A program made the translations under genes and the position numbers. Below the pieces are notes generated by a model. It searched no databases, was not told the DNA's origin, and was given only the letters and a program-made list of their open reading frames with translations. Below, in pieces: positions 34,636 through 43,926 of a stretch of 64,000 nucleotides of DNA. This stretch comes from Nitrospirales bacterium (lineage in GTDB: Bacteria; Nitrospirota; Nitrospiria; Nitrospirales; UBA8639): assembly GCA_031315865.1 (NCBI GenBank), contig JALDRJ010000002.1, positions 2,206,001 to 2,270,000 on the forward strand, in the 5' to 3' direction. Every line of letters begins with the position of its first letter. Position 1 is the first letter of the stretch.

Positions 34636-37600
34636 TCATCGCGGCCATCGAAGATCGAGGGTACAAGGAAATTCTGGATGAGAGATGTCGTTCGGTTCCA
34701 CATACGGACCGGCCGTGTGGCCAAAGGGCGTAAATCTGGCCAGCCGTCGGCTTTCCGCTTCATACGCATTGATTGGAAATTGTTCAAAGTTTCTTCCGCC
34801 TTGATGTGCGACATAGTAGGTGCATCCTGCGACGGCTCTGCGCGTCCACCGGTCGTAAATATCAAACGTGAGCGGCGCGTCCACGGTGATGTTCGGATGC
34901 AAGCTTTTGGAAGGTTGCCAAGCCCGGTACCGGACCCCGCCGACGGCTTCTCCCTGCCGGCCGGTCGGCGTCAACGGCACCCGTTGTCCATTGCAGGCTA
35001 CCATATACCGTGTGTCGGTCAAACCCGAAAGTTTAATCTGGAGACGTTCTACCGATGAATCGACATAGCGGACAGTTCCGCCCACGGCCCCTTCTTCTCC
35101 CATGACATGCCAGGGCTCAAGCGCTTGCCGGACCTCCATCACGAGGCTTTGATAGGAAATGGCCCCATACAATGGAAATCGAAACTCCAGATGAGGAGCG
35201 AACCATTCCTCCCGGATGTCATAGCCGGCCTGCTGCATGTCCTGTATGACATCACGAAGATCTTGTTCCAGGAAATGGGGCAACATGAATCGATCATGTA
35301 GTTGAGTCCCCCAGCGGACTAACGTGCCGGAGTCTGGGACACGCCAGAATCGAGCGATCAAGGCGAGCAGCAGCACTTGCTGCACTAAACTCATGCGCTC
35401 ATGCGGCGGCATTTCAAAAGCACGGAATTCCACTAATCCCAACCGGCCGGTCGGCCCGTCTGGGGAATAGAGCTTGTCGATGCAAATTTCCGTTCGATGG
35501 GTGTTGCCGGTGACATCAATGAGTAAGTTGCGAAAAATCCGGTCGACGAGCCAGGGCGGTGGCGGCGGATCGGTATGGGGAGTTGGGACCTGGGTAAACC
35601 CCAATTGGAGTTCGTAGAGTGAGTCATGCCGGGCTTCATCGATGCGCGGGGCTTGGCTCGTCGGGCCGATAAAGAGTCCCGAAAACACGTAGGAGAGAGA
35701 AGGGTGTCGCTGCCAGTAGGCGATGAGGCTTCGCAACAGATCTGGCCGCCGTAAAAATGGGCTGTCTGCCGGGGTTTTCCCACCCACCACCATATGATTC
35801 CCGCCGCCTGTCCCGGTATGCCGTCCATCCAACATGAACTTTTCCGTTCCCAGGCGACAGAGCCTGGCTTCTTCATAGATGCCGGTCGTGATGGCGACCA
35901 TGTCCACCCACGTGGAGGCCGGGTGGATGTTGATTTCCAGCACGCCCGGGTCGGGGGTCACTTTCAGCACGTTGATCCGGGGATCATAGGGAGGCGTATA
36001 GCCCTCGAGGTTGATGGGCTGCTTCAGTTCCGCAGCCGTGTCGTGGATGGCTGCCACAAGATCTAGATAATCTTCGACTGATTCGACCGGCGGCATGAAG
36101 ACCCAGAGGTGCCCGTTTCTGGACTCGACGGCTAAGGCCGCCCGGACCACGCGGGTCGCACCGGAGCCGGCCACTTGTCCATGGAGGCGTTGCGGTTGAT
36201 CCGTATGTGGGTCTCTTTCGTTTTGACCTCTCACGAACGGCTGACGTTGTGGATCAGGGTCCGGGAGCGGTCCGCGTGGTTCAAGAGGATCCACGGGAAT
36301 AATGTACGGGTAGTCTTCCGGCGCCACGACGGGGAGAGATGGAAGCGGCAAGCGAAATCCAATAGGAGAATCACCAGGTACCAGGAATAAATGTTGGCTT
36401 CGAGTCGACCACGGTTCACTCATCCACCGGCGTTGGCCGTCCCGAGCGTTCCATCTCTGTAAGGGCAGCACATATCCAGCCGGTGTTGTGATGCCTTGTT
36501 CGAAGGCTTTCGCCAGCCGCGCTCGCGCCAAGGGGTCTTCAAGGTTATTGGTCGCCGGGTCAAGAGCTTCCGGCAGCTTTCTTTCCTGTCCGATAAAGTG
36601 CCAGGGATCTTCATACACTGGATAAATGGTTTCACTGCCCACGGCTATGCGCTGAGCAATGCCTCTGATGAACTGTTGTGCGTCTTGGTGAGAGGCGTTC
36701 GTCTCAGGTGTATCTTCTGGAATCACCTGCTGGTTTGGCCAGAGCGGTGCTCCGTCTTCACGCCAGTACATGCTGTACGCCCATCGGGGCAATTGTTCTC
36801 CCGGATACCATTTGCCTTGACCAAAATGGAGCAGTGCGTCAGGGGCGAAGCGATCACGGAGCCGTTTGATCAGAGTCATGGCGGTCTGTTGTTTCGTCGG
36901 ACCGACCGCCTCGGTGTTCCATTCTGGAGAGTCGGGATAGTCGATCGCGATGAACGTCGGCTCGCCGCCGATCGTCACCCGGACATCATGGGCGTGTAAT
37001 TCTTGATCCACCTGCCGTCCAAATTGGTCAATCGCTCGCCATTGCTCTTCGGTGTATGGTTTGGTCACCCGGGGCGATTCAACGACGCGTGTCAGTGACA
37101 TTTCATGGGAAAACTCCGTCTGACACTGATCGATGATGCCGCTGATCGGCGCTGCGGTGAACGGGTGCGGCGTACAGGCCAAGGGAATGTGTCCTTCTCC
37201 AGCTAGCAACCCAGACGTCGGGTCAAATCCCACCCATCCGGCTCCCGGCAGATAGGCTTCCACCCAGGCATGCAAATCGGTGAAGTCCCGATCGGTTCCT
37301 GATGGGCCATCCAGCGACTTTACATCGGCTACGAGTTGAATGAGATATCCCGACACGAAGCGGCTCGCGATACCCAGGTGTCGGAAGATCTGGACGAGCA
37401 GCCAGCCGGTATCGCGGCACGATCCACGTCCAAGCCCCAGTGTTTCTTCTGGAGTTTGGACTCCAGGTTCCATGCGGACCACGTATTCGATGTGTTGTTG
37501 CAATTGCTTATTCAAATCCACCAGATACGGAATCGTGGGATCATCAGCGGGCGCCTTGTAACTGTGGAGCCATGCCTGTAGGCGAGGCCCTGGTGGTTCG

Positions 37601-37959
37601 ACATCCAGGTACGGAAGAAGGTCTCGCTTCACTAATGGCTCATACACAAAGGGCAGCGTTTCGGCATCGGGTTCAAGGAAGAAGTCAAACGGGTTGTAGA
37701 TAACCATGTCAGCCACGAGATCCACCTCGACATGAAATTCGCGAACCGGTTCAGGAAAGACGACCCGTGCCAGGTAATTGCCATGGGGGTCTTGCTGCCA
37801 ATTCAGGAAATAGCCATGCGGCTGGATGTTTAAGGCGTAGCTTAATATGGGGGTGCGGCTGTGAGGGGCCGGTCGCAACCGGATGACGTGCGGCTCCATA
37901 CGTACGAGGCGGTCATAACGATAATGGGTTTGGTGATTCAGCGCGATATGAAGAGCCAT
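34636..37959 (-). CDS. Transglutaminase-DUF2126 fusion protein
   Basis: This is a large protein of 1107 residues. The first 300 form a transglutaminase module with Cys181 in GSCRDTGWLL, His230 in DLHAWVEAY and Asp246 in VGFDPTSG. The rest is the DUF2126 region with conserved blocks (RVTIGGEPTFIAIDYPDSPEW, HTGTGGGNHMVVGG, TEICIDKLYSPDGPTGRLGLVEFRAFEMPPHE). DUF2126 resembles the glutamine synthetase/COOH-NH2 ligase fold, which supports a role in amide-bond formation. No signal peptide is visible, so it should act in the cytoplasm. It is the first gene of the minus-strand operon and diverges from the ATP-grasp gene at 38232. Confidence 0.93.
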   Translation of the reverse strand: MALHIALNHQTHYRYDRLVRMEPHVIRLRPAPHSRTPILSYALNIQPHGYFLNWQQDPHGNYLARVVFPEPVREFHVEVDLVADMVIYNPFDFFLEPDAETLPFVYEPLVKRDLLPYLDVEPPGPRLQAWLHSYKAPADDPTIPYLVDLNKQLQQHIEYVVRMEPGVQTPEETLGLGRGSCRDTGWLLVQIFRHLGIASRFVSGYLIQLVADVKSLDGPSGTDRDFTDLHAWVEAYLPGAGWVGFDPTSGLLAGEGHIPLACTPHPFTAAPISGIIDQCQTEFSHEMSLTRVVESPRVTKPYTEEQWRAIDQFGRQVDQELHAHDVRVTIGGEPTFIAIDYPDSPEWNTEAVGPTKQQTAMTLIKRLRDRFAPDALLHFGQGKWYPGEQLPRWAYSMYWREDGAPLWPNQQVIPEDTPETNASHQDAQQFIRGIAQRIAVGSETIYPVYEDPWHFIGQERKLPEALDPATNNLEDPLARARLAKAFEQGITTPAGYVLPLQRWNARDGQRRWMSEPWSTRSQHLFLVPGDSPIGFRLPLPSLPVVAPEDYPYIIPVDPLEPRGPLPDPDPQRQPFVRGQNERDPHTDQPQRLHGQVAGSGATRVVRAALAVESRNGHLWVFMPPVESVEDYLDLVAAIHDTAAELKQPINLEGYTPPYDPRINVLKVTPDPGVLEINIHPASTWVDMVAITTGIYEEARLCRLGTEKFMLDGRHTGTGGGNHMVVGGKTPADSPFLRRPDLLRSLIAYWQRHPSLSYVFSGLFIGPTSQAPRIDEARHDSLYELQLGFTQVPTPHTDPPPPPWLVDRIFRNLLIDVTGNTHRTEICIDKLYSPDGPTGRLGLVEFRAFEMPPHERMSLVQQVLLLALIARFWRVPDSGTLVRWGTQLHDRFMLPHFLEQDLRDVIQDMQQAGYDIREEWFAPHLEFRFPLYGAISYQSLVMEVRQALEPWHVMGEEGAVGGTVRYVDSSVERLQIKLSGLTDTRYMVACNGQRVPLTPTGRQGEAVGGVRYRAWQPSKSLHPNITVDAPLTFDIYDRWTRRAVAGCTYYVAHQGGRNFEQFPINAYEAESRRLARFTPFGHTAGPYVEPNDISHPEFPCTLDLRWPR

Positions 37960-38231
37960 GATGTCAATCCGTCGATCACGCGTACAGAGAAAATCAGCAA
38001 ATGTGAAACGAAATATTCAGGAACCAAGCCAGGCATCATAGCATCGGGACCAGAAACTTTCCTATATCTCTTACCAATCGCCATCCTTGCAATGAGCGAT
38101 CTAGGATAGATTGTTCCGCGGTCAGGAGGCTCGTCCAGATTGCCATAGACTTTCAGGAATATGCTACACTGCCTGCCTTGGACGTTCCCCTTGATTCTAT
38201 CTGTTCGAGCCTTCCCGAAAAGGGTTGAATC
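37960..38231. promoter_or_regulatory. Divergent promoter region between the two peptide-ligase operons
   Basis: The 272-bp gap must hold start sites for both operons. A plus-strand candidate is TTGCCA near 38140 with TATGCT or TACACT downstream, but the spacing (14 or 19 bp) is not ideal. No operator-like palindrome is obvious. Confidence 0.4.
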
Positions 38232-39689
38232 GTGAAACCATTATTTGATCATTATCAGATGAAATCCGGGTTTGATGAAATCTTCGAATCCAGTGGCCTT
38301 CCACGTCCGCATTACCGTCGGCTGGTCGAGCGATTAGGGAATTTTACCTCCAAGGATTTGGCGTTGAAACGAAAACAGGCCGAGCAAGCCTTCTTGCGGC
38401 AAGGCATCACGTTTACCGTCTACGGTGACCCACAACAGACGGAAAAAATCTTTCCGTTCGACCTGCTCCCTCGCATTATTCCCCATACCGAATGGCAGAT
38501 CATCGAAGAAGGGACTAAGCAACGGGTCAGGGCGTTGAACATGTTCCTCGTCGACCTCTACGGGGAGCAGCGAATCCTGGACGATCAGGTTGTTCCGCGA
38601 GAGCTCGTCGAGAGTTCCGAGCATTTTCAAAAGGACCTCGTGGGATTTTGCCCTCCGAAAGGAGTGTTCATCCATGTCTCCGGTATTGATCTGGTGCGAA
38701 ATCATGAAGGCCAGTATTATGTCTTAGAAGACAATCTTCGTACGCCGTCGGGTATTTCCTACGTATTGGAAAACCGTTTGGTGATGAAACACCTGTTTCC
38801 GAATCTGTTTGCCGATATGCACGTTCGTCCCGTGGATCACTATCCTACGCAACTGCTGGAAAATCTCAAAGGCCTGGCTCCGTTGGGTAAAGAAAACCCC
38901 ACGGTCGTGCTCCTGACGCCCGGGGTGTTTAACTCCGCGTATTTTGAGCATAGTTTTTTATCTCTCCAAATGGGCATTCAAATGGTCGAGGGGCGCGATC
39001 TGGTCGTGGAGTCCGACAAAGTGTTCATGAAAACCACTCAAGGGCTTGAACAAATTGACGTGATTTACCGTCGTGTGGATGACGCGTTTCTTGACCCTGA
39101 AGTTTTTCGTCAAGATTCAGTGCTTGGTGTTCCTGGTCTCGTTCGCGCGTATCGAGCCGGAAATGTGGCATTGGCTAATGGGATTGGTAATGGTATTGCC
39201 GACGACAAAGCCGTCTATACATTCGTGCCCAAGATGATCGACTATTATTTGAACGAGAAACCGATCCTCCACAATGTGCCGACATACCGGTGTGGCGTTC
39301 CCGAAGATCGGCGGTATGTGTTGGAACATCTCGGCGAATTGGTCGTCAAGGCGGTGGCCGAGTCTGGTGGATACGGCATGCTCATGGGGCCGAGTTCGAC
39401 GAAGAAGGAACAAACGGAATTCCGGAAAAAGATTCTGGCGAATCCTCGAGGGTATATTGCCCAGCCGGTCGTTACGTTGTCTCATCATCCCTGTCTGATC
39501 GATGGAGGGCAAACGCTTCGATTAATGGGCCGGCATGTCGATCTTCGACCATTCGTGCTTTGGGGGGAAGATATCACCCTCTCGTTGGGCGGGTTGACCC
39601 GCGTGGCCTTGAAGGAGGGGTCGCTCGTCGTGAACTCGTCACAAGGCGGAGGCAGCAAAGACACCTGGGTGCTCTATGGCGATGAGTGA
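38232..39689 (+). CDS. Circularly permuted ATP-grasp protein (stand-alone)
   Basis: Starts at GTG 38232 with AAAAGGG upstream. The 485-residue product matches the ATP-grasp half of the fusion at 31969-34551 over its length. Examples are FTVYGDPQQTEKIFPFDLLPRI, YYVLEDNLRTPSGISYVLENR and VVESDKVFMKTTQGLEQIDVIYRR, with the ATP-binding C-terminal block GSLVVNSSQGGGSKDTWVL. It is 4 bp from the alpha-E gene, so the pair is cotranscribed. The predicted activity is ATP-dependent carboxylate-amine ligation. Confidence 0.92.
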   Translation: MKPLFDHYQMKSGFDEIFESSGLPRPHYRRLVERLGNFTSKDLALKRKQAEQAFLRQGITFTVYGDPQQTEKIFPFDLLPRIIPHTEWQIIEEGTKQRVRALNMFLVDLYGEQRILDDQVVPRELVESSEHFQKDLVGFCPPKGVFIHVSGIDLVRNHEGQYYVLEDNLRTPSGISYVLENRLVMKHLFPNLFADMHVRPVDHYPTQLLENLKGLAPLGKENPTVVLLTPGVFNSAYFEHSFLSLQMGIQMVEGRDLVVESDKVFMKTTQGLEQIDVIYRRVDDAFLDPEVFRQDSVLGVPGLVRAYRAGNVALANGIGNGIADDKAVYTFVPKMIDYYLNEKPILHNVPTYRCGVPEDRRYVLEHLGELVVKAVAESGGYGMLMGPSSTKKEQTEFRKKILANPRGYIAQPVVTLSHHPCLIDGGQTLRLMGRHVDLRPFVLWGEDITLSLGGLTRVALKEGSLVVNSSQGGGSKDTWVLYGDE

Positions 39690-39692
39690 ATC

Positions 39693-40706
39693 ATGCTAAG
39701 CCGGACTGCAGAATCCTTTTTCTGGATTGGCCGTTACATCGAACGGGCTGAATATACCGCTCGATTCGTCAATGTGCATTACCATCTGCTCACGGAGATC
39801 GCGACTGGTGAAGACCAGGCAGATGTGTGGACCCGTTACTTGGAAGACACGGGCGAACTCTCGGTCTATCAAAAGCTCTATGACGAGGTTCGTACGAAAT
39901 CCGTCATGGAGTTCGTCACGCTGAATCGCGAGAATCCTGATTCGTTAACCAATCTCGTGGCGGCGGCACGCAACAATGCCCGGGGCATCCAAGATCAGCT
40001 GTCGAGCGAGGTCTGGCATTTCATGAACGATTTTTATTTTAGCCTCAAAGGCAAGACGGAGTGGGATCTCTGGGCCGACACCCATGCGTTACTCAATCAT
40101 GTACGGAATACGTGCTATACCCTGGATGGGGTCATGGGGGGAACGATGGTTCGGGATGAAGGATGGAATTTCTATCGACTGGGAAAGAATATTGAACGAG
40201 GCGGCCGGACTGCCCGGCTACTTGATATTCCCGTTTTGAGTGACCCGACGACGGAGCCGAAGCGAATTTCAGAATACCATCAGTGTCTTGCCGCGTTAAA
40301 ATCCGCCAGTGCGTTTGAAGCCTACCGGAAGTTTTATTCCGCTCAATTAGTGCCGAAGAAAATCGTGCGATTCTTACTGTTCCATAATCGCTTCCCTCGC
40401 TCCGTCCGCTTTACCACTACGCAAGCCAGTGAACTGGTCGAACTCCTTGCCGGTCATGCCAGACGCGCAGAAACACGGCAGACGATCCGTCTTGCTGGAG
40501 CGCTCGCCGCCGACTTAGAGTTCGGGAGCCTAGAAGAAGTCTATTCGACCGGACTGTCTAAATTTCTAGGGCAGGTGTTGGAGCAGCTCGACGAACTTTC
40601 CAATCTCGTCGCTCAAGCGTTTTTCCGAACGCCCGGGTATTCCGAAACCTCCTTGACGCTGGAAACACAATCCAAATCCCAAGTTTCACAGGTTCAGTAT
40701 CACTAG
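39693..40706 (+). CDS. Alpha-E domain protein (DUF403)
   Basis: This is an all-alpha protein of 337 residues, the stand-alone counterpart of the C-terminal half of the fusion at 31969. It begins MLSRTAESFFWIGRYIERAEYTARFVNV, compared with PSRTADNLFWLGRYIERAEGAIRLLR there. Alpha-E domains are known only by association with CP-ATP-grasp and transglutaminase genes; the biochemical role is not established. It starts 4 bp after the ATP-grasp stop, with GGCGATGAG upstream as a modest ribosome site. Confidence 0.9.
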   Translation: MLSRTAESFFWIGRYIERAEYTARFVNVHYHLLTEIATGEDQADVWTRYLEDTGELSVYQKLYDEVRTKSVMEFVTLNRENPDSLTNLVAAARNNARGIQDQLSSEVWHFMNDFYFSLKGKTEWDLWADTHALLNHVRNTCYTLDGVMGGTMVRDEGWNFYRLGKNIERGGRTARLLDIPVLSDPTTEPKRISEYHQCLAALKSASAFEAYRKFYSAQLVPKKIVRFLLFHNRFPRSVRFTTTQASELVELLAGHARRAETRQTIRLAGALAADLEFGSLEEVYSTGLSKFLGQVLEQLDELSNLVAQAFFRTPGYSETSLTLETQSKSQVSQVQYH

Positions 40707-41331
40707 GTGGATGCGTGCGTGCTGTTTAACCCCGGGGCAATGAGCAAGAGGTGGATAAAGAAACCTATGGCTACAGTTTACTGCGTAAAATTTCCCCACC
40801 ATTCGAAGTATAACTGTGGAAAAGTTCTTCAATTTCCATAAGACATGAGCGATCCATCTGTAAAAATTCTTCCCTTGACTCCAGGTCTTTCAATCTATTC
40901 TTCGCGTCCTGGCAAAGCCTATGGCCGTTTCAGTGATACCGAAACGATACCGCGCTTCCTTGTATGCCTTTGTGCTTCAAGACGTGAGCGGAACATGAAT
41001 GTTTGTTAGGACATTCTAGCGGGTATCCCCTTCCGCTTGTGAAGTCGTGTCTTACGCTGTGTGCGTTGTCTTGAATCGGGTGGAAGTGATTTGGTTTCGT
41101 TATAGCCCTTGTACTCATCCGTAGAGTTCCTTACTCCAAGACGTTCACTCACACACACTCTCTCTCAAGCCGTCGTTTCCCATGTAGCGTTTCCGGCCAC
41201 CGAGATTTCTGGCCAGCATATTGTATAGCCAATGATGGTTGTGTCAGGTGAGCGTTTTTGGGAAACGAGCATCGTGTGAATTCACTCAGTCAAAATTTTG
41301 AATCAGAGCTTGGCGTCGAACGGTCAAGGTA

Positions 41332-41350
41332 TTCACGGAAAAACCGTGAA
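41332..41350. promoter_or_regulatory. Palindromic operator candidate
   Basis: The perfect inverted repeat TTCACGG-AAAAA-CCGTGAA lies where the -35 of the next promoter should be, a typical repressor or activator position. The protein that might bind it is unknown. Confidence 0.45.
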
Positions 41351-41369
41351 ATTTGAAGGTATTGATTTA

Positions 41370-41378
41370 TGGTATAAT
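41370..41378 (+). promoter_or_regulatory. Extended -10 promoter of the sigma-54 regulator gene
   Basis: TGGTATAAT is a perfect extended -10 (TGnTATAAT). No strong -35 sits 17 bp upstream, as is usual for this class. Transcription would start near 41385. Confidence 0.45.
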
Positions 41379-41692
41379 TCTCTGTGAGCTCTTTTGGGTA
41401 GACTTATTATGTTCATATAACTATGCAGAATTTGTTGATGTAGTTATTGTTTTCGTAAGCCTTCATGTTGGGCTGTGATAACGTGTGGTGATAATTCTAA
41501 AATTCTTCCATGGTTTTTCAAGGTTGGCCCTGAATTTGCGAGTCCTGCATATAGGACGCAGTTTTTTATTTTTATAGTACGAGTTCCTACTCAAGCAATC
41601 TCATTCAATTGCAAGAGTGGGGTGCCTATAAGCGTGCCAAAATTTCATGGTTGGTATTTTTTGTCCTCATAACTGATAAAGGAACATTTGCT

Positions 41693-43288
41693 ATGAATCG
41701 TGATATAGGCATTAGCGTTGAAACTGATCGTCGGTCCTTTTACCGAAAGTTGCTTGAAGTGTCGAACATCCTGAATTCACAGCGCAACTCTGATAGTTTT
41801 TGGCACGCTATTACGAGCAACATCAAAGATGTCATTCCATGGGAGCGGGCGGGGATTACACTTTATGACCCTGATATCGATGCCTTTCGGTTTTACGCGG
41901 TGGAAACCAGTATGCCGATCGTGAAGCTTCACTGTGATGAGATCATTCCGAGAGTAGGCAGTGCAATCGGCTGGGTGTATGAGCATCGAATGATTCACGT
42001 CAGGCCCCATTTGCAGGCCGAACGCGTTTTTTTGGAGGACGACTTATATTATCAGGAAGGCTTGGGGCGCATGATTAATATTCCATTAATCGTGAGTAAT
42101 ATGTGTATAGGTTCGCTGAACATTGGTAGTGTGCAAACCGGTGATCCGGACGTTGAAGATCTGGAATTTCTCGCACAGGTGGCGACGCAGATTGCCTTCG
42201 CCATCGACCATGTAAAAGCGTACGAGGAAATTAGCCAGCTTCGTGAGCAGCTGGCACGAGAAAACGCCTACTTACTGGAGGAAATCAAGGGGCGGCACAA
42301 TTTTGGTGCGATGGTGGGAAAGAGCGAGAAGTTCAAGAAAACGCTGGAGCTTGCACAGGCCGTGGCGACCACATCAACGAGTGTTCTGATTATGGGAGAG
42401 ACGGGGACAGGAAAAGAAATGCTAGCCCGCTTCATTCACGAAAATAGTCTCCGACACCACAAGCCCTTCGTTCGGGTCAATTGCGCCTCTATTCCAGCCG
42501 GATTGGTTGAGAGCGAATTATTCGGTCACGAACGTGGTGCTTTCACTGGGGCTGATCACACTCGCCAGGGAAAGTTTGAATTGGCTCATGGGGGGACGTT
42601 GTTCTTGGATGAAATCGGGGAAATGCCGATCGATGCACAAGCCAAGCTTTTGCTTGTCCTGCAAGACGGCATGGTTGATCGCATCGGGAGCGCCAAGCCG
42701 TTAACGGTGGACGTTCGCATTATCGCCGCCACGAATAGTGATCTGTCGGAGGCTATCGCCCAAGGCCGGTTCCGTTCTGACTTGTATTATCGACTGCATG
42801 TATTTCCCATTACCACGCCTCCTCTCCGAGAGCGGCCACAGGACATTCCGATTCTTGCCCAGCATTTCATGGAAGAATATTGTCAGCAATTCAAGCGGAA
42901 GTGTCGAAGTATCGAGCCTGAGACGTTAGAGCGGTTGACTCAATACACCTGGCCCGGGAATATTCGTGAGTTCAAGAATATTATCGAGCGGGCGATGATT
43001 CTCTCGGACTCGCCAGTGTTGCGTATCGATGAGTCCTTGGTCAACGTCTCTCAGTCTAGTGCCTGTGATCCATTGCCGACAAACCTGAAAGAATTGGAGC
43101 GGGTGCGAATTCAAGAGGCATTAGAGCGAAGTGAGTGGCGGATAGAAGGTCGCTTTGGAGCCGCCAAGCAATTAGGGTTGAATCCCGGAACTCTCCGCAG
43201 TCGTTTGAAAAAACTGGGTATTTCTCGTCCCAAAGAAACGCTTTGTACGGAGTCTGTGCTCGGCCAGCATGCTGACCAATCTCAGTAG
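41693..43288 (+). CDS. GAF-AAA+ sigma-54-dependent activator next to nxrA
   Basis: The ATG at 41693 has AAAGGA 9 bp upstream; the frame begins earlier, but that part is not protein-like. The 531-residue protein has a GAF sensor (about residues 30-175) and a linker helix. The AAA+ domain has Walker A GETGTGKE (235-242), the sigma-54 contact loop GAFTGA (282-287), Walker B LFLDEIGE and the WPGNIREFKN region. A Fis-type helix-turn-helix closes it (GRFGAAKQLGLNPGTLRSRLKKLGI). Proteins of this NorR/FhlA-like layout activate RNA polymerase with sigma-54. The next gene is nxrA, and a -24/-12 promoter lies between them, so it is the likely activator of the nitrite oxidoreductase genes. The effector seen by the GAF domain is not known. 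Confidence 0.94.
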   Translation: MNRDIGISVETDRRSFYRKLLEVSNILNSQRNSDSFWHAITSNIKDVIPWERAGITLYDPDIDAFRFYAVETSMPIVKLHCDEIIPRVGSAIGWVYEHRMIHVRPHLQAERVFLEDDLYYQEGLGRMINIPLIVSNMCIGSLNIGSVQTGDPDVEDLEFLAQVATQIAFAIDHVKAYEEISQLREQLARENAYLLEEIKGRHNFGAMVGKSEKFKKTLELAQAVATTSTSVLIMGETGTGKEMLARFIHENSLRHHKPFVRVNCASIPAGLVESELFGHERGAFTGADHTRQGKFELAHGGTLFLDEIGEMPIDAQAKLLLVLQDGMVDRIGSAKPLTVDVRIIAATNSDLSEAIAQGRFRSDLYYRLHVFPITTPPLRERPQDIPILAQHFMEEYCQQFKRKCRSIEPETLERLTQYTWPGNIREFKNIIERAMILSDSPVLRIDESLVNVSQSSACDPLPTNLKELERVRIQEALERSEWRIEGRFGAAKQLGLNPGTLRSRLKKLGISRPKETLCTESVLGQHADQSQ

Positions 43289-43926
43289 CGGAGTCGGCTC
43301 GTTGACCGATGGGTTGAGCTTCTCTCGCTTTCAGTAGCCAGTGCAAAGTTGCGCCGAGTTATGGCGTCGCTGAGTCTGGGTTACGCCTTATCGAACCTCA
43401 CCTGTTCCCAATCCGGAAGGTAATTATTCCGTTGGTTATCATTCCTCCTTTCGCCCTCTTTCCGCAAGATTCATTGAAGGCCGAAGGTGGTTGCCTGAGG
43501 CCTCCTATCTGCTGTTGATGAATCATCTGTAACGCTGTTCCTTCTTTTGTCGGCATATTCTCTCCGCGCAAGAACCCTTGAAATGGCCTTGATGGTCTTG
43601 GAAATTTCAGAAATTTTCAAGGTTTTATCTATCGGCATGAACTGAAATCTTTTCACGTCACGCCAAGAAATTCATTAACTTTCAATAGCTTATTTCTAGT
43701 TGTTCGTTCCTGCTTTGTTGGGCATCTGGATTGCTATTAGTGTTTATTGCTGTCCGTTTTTGGATGTCTACGTTTGCGACCTGGTGTATTGAATAAATCG
43801 GTTTTTCATGCCGGTAGCGGCGGTAAGAAAGGAGGGGAAAGAGGAAAGGTTCTGTAGTCCTGTTATCCGTCTCTCGGATTTATTTTTTAATCCCTTACTC
43901 AATGTGACTTGTGAAAGGAGTTGTGT
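43289..43926. promoter_or_regulatory. Leader and regulatory region of nxrA
   Basis: A 638-bp gap with no gene on either strand. It contains the sigma-54 promoter candidate at 43720-43735, which leaves a 5' leader of about 180 nt. A purine-rich stretch lies at 43828-43852, and the ribosome site GAAAGGAG is at 43912-43919. Activator-binding sites should lie upstream of 43700 but I could not pick one with confidence. Confidence 0.55.
43720..43735 (+). promoter_or_regulatory. Sigma-54 (-24/-12) promoter of nxrA
   Basis: GGGCATCTGGATTGCT matches TGGCAYR-N4-TTGCW with GG (43721-43722) and GC (43733-43734) exactly 10 bp apart. It lies between the sigma-54 activator gene and nxrA, on the correct strand. 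Confidence 0.65.

Larger units (their letters stand above)
40707..41692. other. Long gap before the nxr regulator
   Basis: Nearly 1 kb without a credible gene. It becomes AT-rich from 41320. It contains the 19-bp palindrome at 41332-41350 and an extended -10 at 41370-41378 (see separate entries), so the regulator mRNA would have a leader of about 300 nt. I see no tRNA or known RNA here, but a regulatory RNA or structured leader is possible. Confidence 0.45.
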
